This document shows positions 7,241-10,008 of a stretch of 10,008 bases of DNA, one piece after another. The DNA comes from Candidatus Sigynarchaeota archaeon. Lineage in GTDB: Archaea > Asgardarchaeota > Lokiarchaeia > Sigynarchaeales > Sigynarchaeaceae. Position numbers and translations under genes: made by a program. Each line of letters opens with the position of its first letter. Position 1 is the first letter of the stretch. Below the pieces are notes generated by a model. It did not search any database, was not told the origin of the DNA, and saw nothing but the letters and a program-made list of their open reading frames with translations. The stretch is taken from NCBI GenBank assembly GCA_030587525.1, contig JAUQYW010000036.1, positions 1 to 10,008 on the forward strand, read 5' to 3'.

Positions 7241-7310
7241 ATGATCATAAGGCACGCTGGTAGTTTGAATAGCTTTACCTCGTCTCGGACCAGCAAAGTT
7301 TCCCTCACAC
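7241..7310. repeat. Upstream repeat, copy 1
   Basis: Bases 7251-7310 match 9301-9360 at 48 of 60 positions without gaps, including an 18-base identical run (7274-7291 against 9324-9341). Similarity extends weakly to about 7241 through TGATCA. The copy lies between the stop of the 607-residue paralogue and the likely start of this one, so it accompanied the gene duplication. It may be a promoter, leader or regulatory element. On the minus strand it can be read as VRDEVKLFK in frame with the flippase, but in copy 2 the same reading frame stops before the paralogue. Confidence 0.7.
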
Positions 7311-7330
7311 AATATGGAGAGAAAATAGGG

Positions 7331-7338
7331 CAAAAAAG
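7331..7338 (-). terminator. T-tract after the 607-residue flippase gene
   Basis: Just past the stop codon at 7340-7342, the minus strand reads GCTTTTTTGC, a short T6 tract. Archaeal intrinsic termination often uses such tracts with no hairpin. Read-through into the second paralogue remains possible, since one tract of six is weak. Confidence 0.3.
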
Positions 7339-7339
7339 C

Positions 7340-9163
7340 TCAAATGACGTTTTTCATATCTTGCGTTTTCTTGAAATTTTCCAACTCGAGGGCTTCTTGG
7401 ACAGCGATTTCGCTACCTAGGATCGGATATTTACCTTTCCACGGGCTCCGCTTGTAAAAGAATAAGGTCGTTTTAAACATCAATTTCATCATGAACTTGG
7501 AAGGGCCTGAGAGCTCGGTCGATTCCTTGAAGGTTTGGATGCCGTAATCATCCCACGCTCCGAAGAAGCCCATCAACGGGCACACGATCAAGTACGGCCA
7601 GACAAAGAGGACCATGACGATCGTCACAAAAGCGAAAGGAATTTCTCCAATGAAATATGCCCCGATCGGAAAAAGGTACAAGCCATATGCAAATGCAAAG
7701 AATGCATAGATGATCATTGGCGGAATGGGCAAGAGGAACACTTGCACGATGAAATCGCGAAGGTGAATGTTCAAGACTTTTTTATCCAGCAAGATCCACC
7801 CTATAATGTAAAAGATCAAGGTGATTGGAATGTCCTTCAAGATGAACAGCGTTATGGTGAGATTCACGTTGATGCCATAGATGAGGAACATGTACCAGAG
7901 AAATGCCACTGTTGACTGTGCTATGGCTATCCATTGATCATAACCCGGATGATTTAATTGCGTGAAGGAGACAGGTTTCTCAAACATGAGCAGGAATTGT
8001 GGGATTGACAATACCGGCATCAAGGCCATAGCAGGAAGCCAGTTCTCCCCGAAGACCTTGAGCAAGGAACCCAGGGCAATGGGTACCATCACGACGATCG
8101 TGATTCCGAGATACAATGTCAAGAAATAACGCCACTTGAGAGATTGGGCAATGTAATAGTGGCTCAGGTTTTTCTTGTTGTTGTTATACGCCTCGGTGAC
8201 TGAATAATTGCAGTTGTCCCGTATCGTGCCTGGCGTGTCGATCAAGTTTGTGAAGTTCGTCGTGAGGCTGATCAAGCCCATCCACGTGGCATATTGAGGT
8301 AAGAGATTGAACGTGACCAGGAATGACAAGAACCCGAGAACCGTGCCGTAAATGGCGCCAGGCATCGTTTTGACCCCGAAGGACAAGGATTCCTTGGCGA
8401 TTTCCCGCGTGAATGTTGGCCGCAAGCATATACCAATGTTTAATCCAATGCCTCTCAAGATCTTGTCGAATAATTTTGCACTTATCACGAATGCGAAGAA
8501 ATAATGCACGTAAAGGCCGATAACGAGTCCGATTGACATTCCCATCAATTCACCGATCGCCGGATTTGAAGCGCCCCATAACCGGCCGAGAATGATAAAT
8601 GCAATTTGACCCGAAAAATCCACGACATCTTCGAACATACGCACGACGAGATATTTCGAATAATGCTGGAAAGACTTCAACACGCTCGTGAGAATGCTGA
8701 GCATTCCCGGATACTGTATCGTGGAATAGATTAAAAATATCCACATCAAGTGCGCCTGGCTCGGCGGGATCCAGAGGAAAACATAAAACGCAATGCCTGT
8801 GACCTGGATAAGCCCCGTACACATTTGGTACCAGATGAAAAAGCTCACGTATTGGCAGGCCTTTTGCGGATCTTTAATTCGATACTCGGGAACGAATCGT
8901 CCGATGGAATTCTGGGTTCCCATATCAAATAACAAAAAAAGTAATGAATACATGTTTGTCGCAATTGCGTAATAGCCTTTTGCATCAGGGAATGGCAGAA
9001 TCGAGGGAATGATGACCCCTGCGACAAACAAGTACAGCAAGGAAAGGACCAAGGCTGGAACATAATTAAAGAAGAATCCGCCAACTGCACGATGGAAACC
9101 GATCTTCTCCCATCCATCGATATAATTTCCGTGCGCATCAAGAATGCTTTTCTTTTTTCCCAT
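7340..9163 (-). CDS. MOP-type (polysaccharide/lipid) flippase-like membrane protein, paralogue 2
   Basis: This 607-residue integral membrane protein has 12 or more hydrophobic helices from about residue 35 to 530, in the layout of the MOP exporter/Wzx flippase group. It is longer than typical Wzx proteins (about 420-500). The surplus is a cytosolic N-terminus with DAHGNYIDGWEKIGFHRA (9-26) and a charged C-terminal tail from about 540. Other landmarks are GRFVPEYR (88-95), CLRPTFTREIAKESL (246-260), DTPGTI (309-314) and FEKPVSFTQLNHPGYDQ (394-410). Start ATG 9163 is supported because the match to the paralogue begins eight residues in. A TATA-like CTATAAAAAAC lies 62-72 bp upstream. The protein probably moves a lipid-linked glycan or polar lipid across the cytoplasmic membrane. 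Family placement rests on topology and motif style; substrate is unknown. Confidence 0.85.
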   Translation of the reverse strand: MGKKKSILDAHGNYIDGWEKIGFHRAVGGFFFNYVPALVLSLLYLFVAGVIIPSILPFPDAKGYYAIATNMYSLLFLLFDMGTQNSIGRFVPEYRIKDPQKACQYVSFFIWYQMCTGLIQVTGIAFYVFLWIPPSQAHLMWIFLIYSTIQYPGMLSILTSVLKSFQHYSKYLVVRMFEDVVDFSGQIAFIILGRLWGASNPAIGELMGMSIGLVIGLYVHYFFAFVISAKLFDKILRGIGLNIGICLRPTFTREIAKESLSFGVKTMPGAIYGTVLGFLSFLVTFNLLPQYATWMGLISLTTNFTNLIDTPGTIRDNCNYSVTEAYNNNKKNLSHYYIAQSLKWRYFLTLYLGITIVVMVPIALGSLLKVFGENWLPAMALMPVLSIPQFLLMFEKPVSFTQLNHPGYDQWIAIAQSTVAFLWYMFLIYGINVNLTITLFILKDIPITLIFYIIGWILLDKKVLNIHLRDFIVQVFLLPIPPMIIYAFFAFAYGLYLFPIGAYFIGEIPFAFVTIVMVLFVWPYLIVCPLMGFFGAWDDYGIQTFKESTELSGPSKFMMKLMFKTTLFFYKRSPWKGKYPILGSEIAVQEALELENFKKTQDMKNVI

Positions 9164-9189
9164 TATCAGTCTTCCAGCCTTGTTTTATT

Positions 9190-9213
9190 GGCGTTTATTG
9201 ATCTTGTAACGCC
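9190..9213. repeat. Inverted repeat in the leader of paralogue 2
   Basis: GGCGTT (9190-9195) and AACGCC (9208-9213) form a perfect 6-bp inverted repeat with a 12-base spacer centred on TGATC. It lies between the putative TATA box (9225-9235) and the ATG at 9163. It would therefore sit at or just after the transcription start, as an operator or a leader hairpin. A third GGCGTT occurs at 9252-9257. Confidence 0.35.
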
Positions 9214-9224
9214 ATTCAACAGAT

Positions 9225-9235
9225 GTTTTTTATAG
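9225..9235 (-). promoter_or_regulatory. TATA-like box for flippase paralogue 2
   Basis: The minus strand reads CTATAAAAAAC, a good archaeal TATA match. A start site about 26 bp downstream would fall near 9204 and give a leader of about 40 nt before ATG 9163. No strong Shine-Dalgarno is seen; GGAAG about 10 bases before the ATG is weak. Confidence 0.45.
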
Positions 9236-9290
9236 ATCCAGATTTTCGTGTGGCGTTAGCCGGTGGCAACGTGGGCGCAATCCCGTTTGC

Positions 9291-9360
9291 TGATCAATTA
9301 GGTACGCTAATGGTTTGAATAGTTTTACCTCGTCTCGGACCTGCTGAGATTCCCCCACGA
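9291..9360. repeat. Upstream repeat, copy 2
   Basis: This is the partner of the block at 7241-7310, exactly 2050 bp away, with 48 of 60 bases identical over 9301-9360. It lies in the 257-bp gap between the zinc-ribbon gene and flippase paralogue 2, upstream of the putative TATA box. The frame equivalent to the VRDEVKLFK reading ends in a stop well before the gene, so here the block is not part of the flippase coding sequence. The rest of the gap holds an imperfect hairpin (9254-9271, CGTTaGCC/GGCAACG) and the T tracts after the zinc-ribbon gene. Confidence 0.7.
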
Positions 9361-9386
9361 TGCTCGGAAAAACCTTCGTTTCCATT

Positions 9387-9416
9387 AAAAAAAGACAAGG
9401 ATAAAAAAACCAAAAA
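9387..9416 (-). terminator. Multiple T-tract terminator after the zinc-ribbon gene
   Basis: Immediately downstream of the stop at 9421-9423, the minus strand carries three T runs: T5 (9412-9416), T7 (9403-9409) and T7 (9387-9393). No stem-loop precedes them. Clustered T runs just after a stop codon are the usual archaeal intrinsic terminator, so the zinc-ribbon gene is probably transcribed apart from the flippase genes. Confidence 0.6.
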
Positions 9417-9420
9417 GAAA

Positions 9421-9873
9421 TCAGAGCTTGGCCCCGCAAGTGGAACAAAAACCGGCCTTTTCATCGTTCAGATTGCCGCACGCTTTGCATTTCACTTTAA
9501 CAACCGTCTGGGGTGCCGGGGCAGGGGGAGGATAGTAGGGTTGTGGTGGAGGCATTCCGTATATCACTCCGTGTGAGGGCATGTAGCCAATAGGCCGTTT
9601 CGGATCGATGCCCCACGACATGAGCCGCCACCGGCGCAGGCTTATTTGCCCATATATCAAAATAAAAAAGCCTCCAAGCATAAAAATAAGCATTGGTGCC
9701 ATGAATCCGATAATTCCATAATCAAACATGTGTCCAGGATCTTGCAAACGAACCAGGATTGAGATAGGTCCGATCATGGTCACGCAGGCACCCACTGCCA
9801 CCAAAATAGTTCCTCGTACCTTGTATTTATGAATTTTTTCTTGATCTTCAGCCGAAGGCCCAGGTTGCGCCAT
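9421..9873 (-). CDS. Two-helix membrane protein with proline-rich linker and C-terminal zinc ribbon
   Basis: The product is 150 residues. After a short charged N-terminus there are two hydrophobic helices (about 21-42 and 53-76), a basic stretch (RRWR), and a Pro/Tyr-rich linker (about 106-123, MPPPQPYYPPPAPAPQ). It ends in a zinc ribbon, CKACGNLNDEKAGFCSTCGAKL, with CxxC pairs at about 129/132 and 144/147. This architecture is common in archaea; the ribbon is thought to mediate protein contacts on the cytosolic side, and no enzymatic role is implied. ATG 9873 has GGTGA seven bases upstream. The gene is followed by strong T tracts and is divergent from the ORF starting at 9961. Specific function is unknown. 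Confidence 0.85.
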   Translation of the reverse strand: MAQPGPSAEDQEKIHKYKVRGTILVAVGACVTMIGPISILVRLQDPGHMFDYGIIGFMAPMLIFMLGGFFILIYGQISLRRWRLMSWGIDPKRPIGYMPSHGVIYGMPPPQPYYPPPAPAPQTVVKVKCKACGNLNDEKAGFCSTCGAKL

Positions 9874-9880
9874 AATTTGT

Positions 9881-9885
9881 TCACC
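9881..9885 (-). promoter_or_regulatory. Ribosome binding site of the zinc-ribbon gene
   Basis: The minus strand reads GGTGA seven bases before ATG 9873, matching part of the archaeal anti-Shine-Dalgarno. It supports this start codon. Confidence 0.45.
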
Positions 9886-9892
9886 AATATGG

Positions 9893-9902
9893 TTTTTATA
9901 TG
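9893..9902 (-). promoter_or_regulatory. TATA-like box of the zinc-ribbon gene
   Basis: The minus strand reads CATATAAAAA, centred about 25 bp before ATG 9873. That spacing would place the start site almost on the ATG and leave the GGTGA ribosome site untranscribed, so one of the two signals may be fortuitous. An alternative upstream element, CCTTTTAG (9911-9918), would give a leader of about 15 nt that includes GGTGA. Confidence 0.4.
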
Positions 9903-9930
9903 TGATTTGTCTAAAAGGTGGATGATTTGG

Positions 9931-9939
9931 AATATAAAC
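9931..9939 (+). promoter_or_regulatory. TATA-like box of the rightmost divergent ORF
   Basis: AATATAAAC is centred 26 bp before the ATG at 9961, the classic spacing for a leaderless archaeal transcript starting at the A of ATG. Together with 9893-9902 it forms a divergent promoter pair. Confidence 0.45.
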
Positions 9940-9960
9940 TCTGCGTTCGGCGCTTCGTTA

Positions 9961-10008
9961 ATGTCTTTAGATGGCAATAGTAAGATAACACGTGGTGGAA
10001 AGCATATA
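9961..10008 (+). CDS. N-terminal fragment of a divergent gene running off the window
   Basis: An ATG at 9961 opens a frame of 16 codons (MSLDGNSKITRGGKHI) that is still open at the right edge. The support is positional: a TATA-like box lies exactly 26 bp upstream and the gene is divergent from the zinc-ribbon gene. Too little sequence is present to suggest a family. Confidence 0.35.
   Translation, partial: MSLDGNSKITRGGKHI

Noticed and set aside
9230..9448. A 72-residue minus strand ORF covering the second upstream repeat
   Set aside because: It begins inside the end of the zinc-ribbon gene, runs through the T-tract terminator and has no support as a gene. Its VRDEVKLFK stretch is better explained by the DNA repeat.

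Overview
The window looks archaeal. Several genes have TATA-like boxes (TATTTATA, TATAAAAA, AATATAAAC) centred about 26-30 bp before the start codon, which suggests leaderless or near-leaderless transcripts. Terminator-like signals are bare T tracts rather than GC-rich stem-loops. One gene is a two-helix membrane protein with a C-terminal double-CxxC zinc ribbon, a common archaeal architecture. An Asgard or related lineage would fit, but no diagnostic marker gene is present, so this is an inference.

Layout, left to right: the C-terminal end of an unidentified + strand gene (2-205) converges on a two-gene minus-strand unit. That unit is an MFS transporter (2550-1084) followed by a TIM-barrel sugar epimerase/isomerase-like protein (1039-218), plausibly uptake and isomerisation of a small carbohydrate. 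A short divergent promoter region (2551-2631) separates it from a + strand cluster of three genes: a small His/Asp-containing membrane protein (2632-3144), an eight-helix membrane protein starting with GTG (3212-4045), and a radical SAM protein with a SPASM-like cysteine cluster (4042-5313). The last two overlap by ATGA behind a good Shine-Dalgarno sequence. This cluster converges, with a 12-nt gap, on a minus-strand block.

The minus-strand block holds two tandem, closely related large polytopic proteins of the MOP/polysaccharide-flippase type (7209-5326 and 9163-7340). Upstream of them lies the zinc-ribbon membrane protein (9873-9421). A divergent leaderless ORF seems to start at 9961 and runs off the right end.

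The theme is membrane and envelope: five of the seven complete genes are integral membrane proteins. The strongest unexplained signals are a non-coding block of about 60 bp shared by the upstream regions of the two flippase paralogues, exactly 2050 bp apart, and the coupled membrane protein plus radical SAM pair, which may be an uncharacterised membrane-linked modification system. No RNA genes, CRISPR arrays or insertion sequences were seen.
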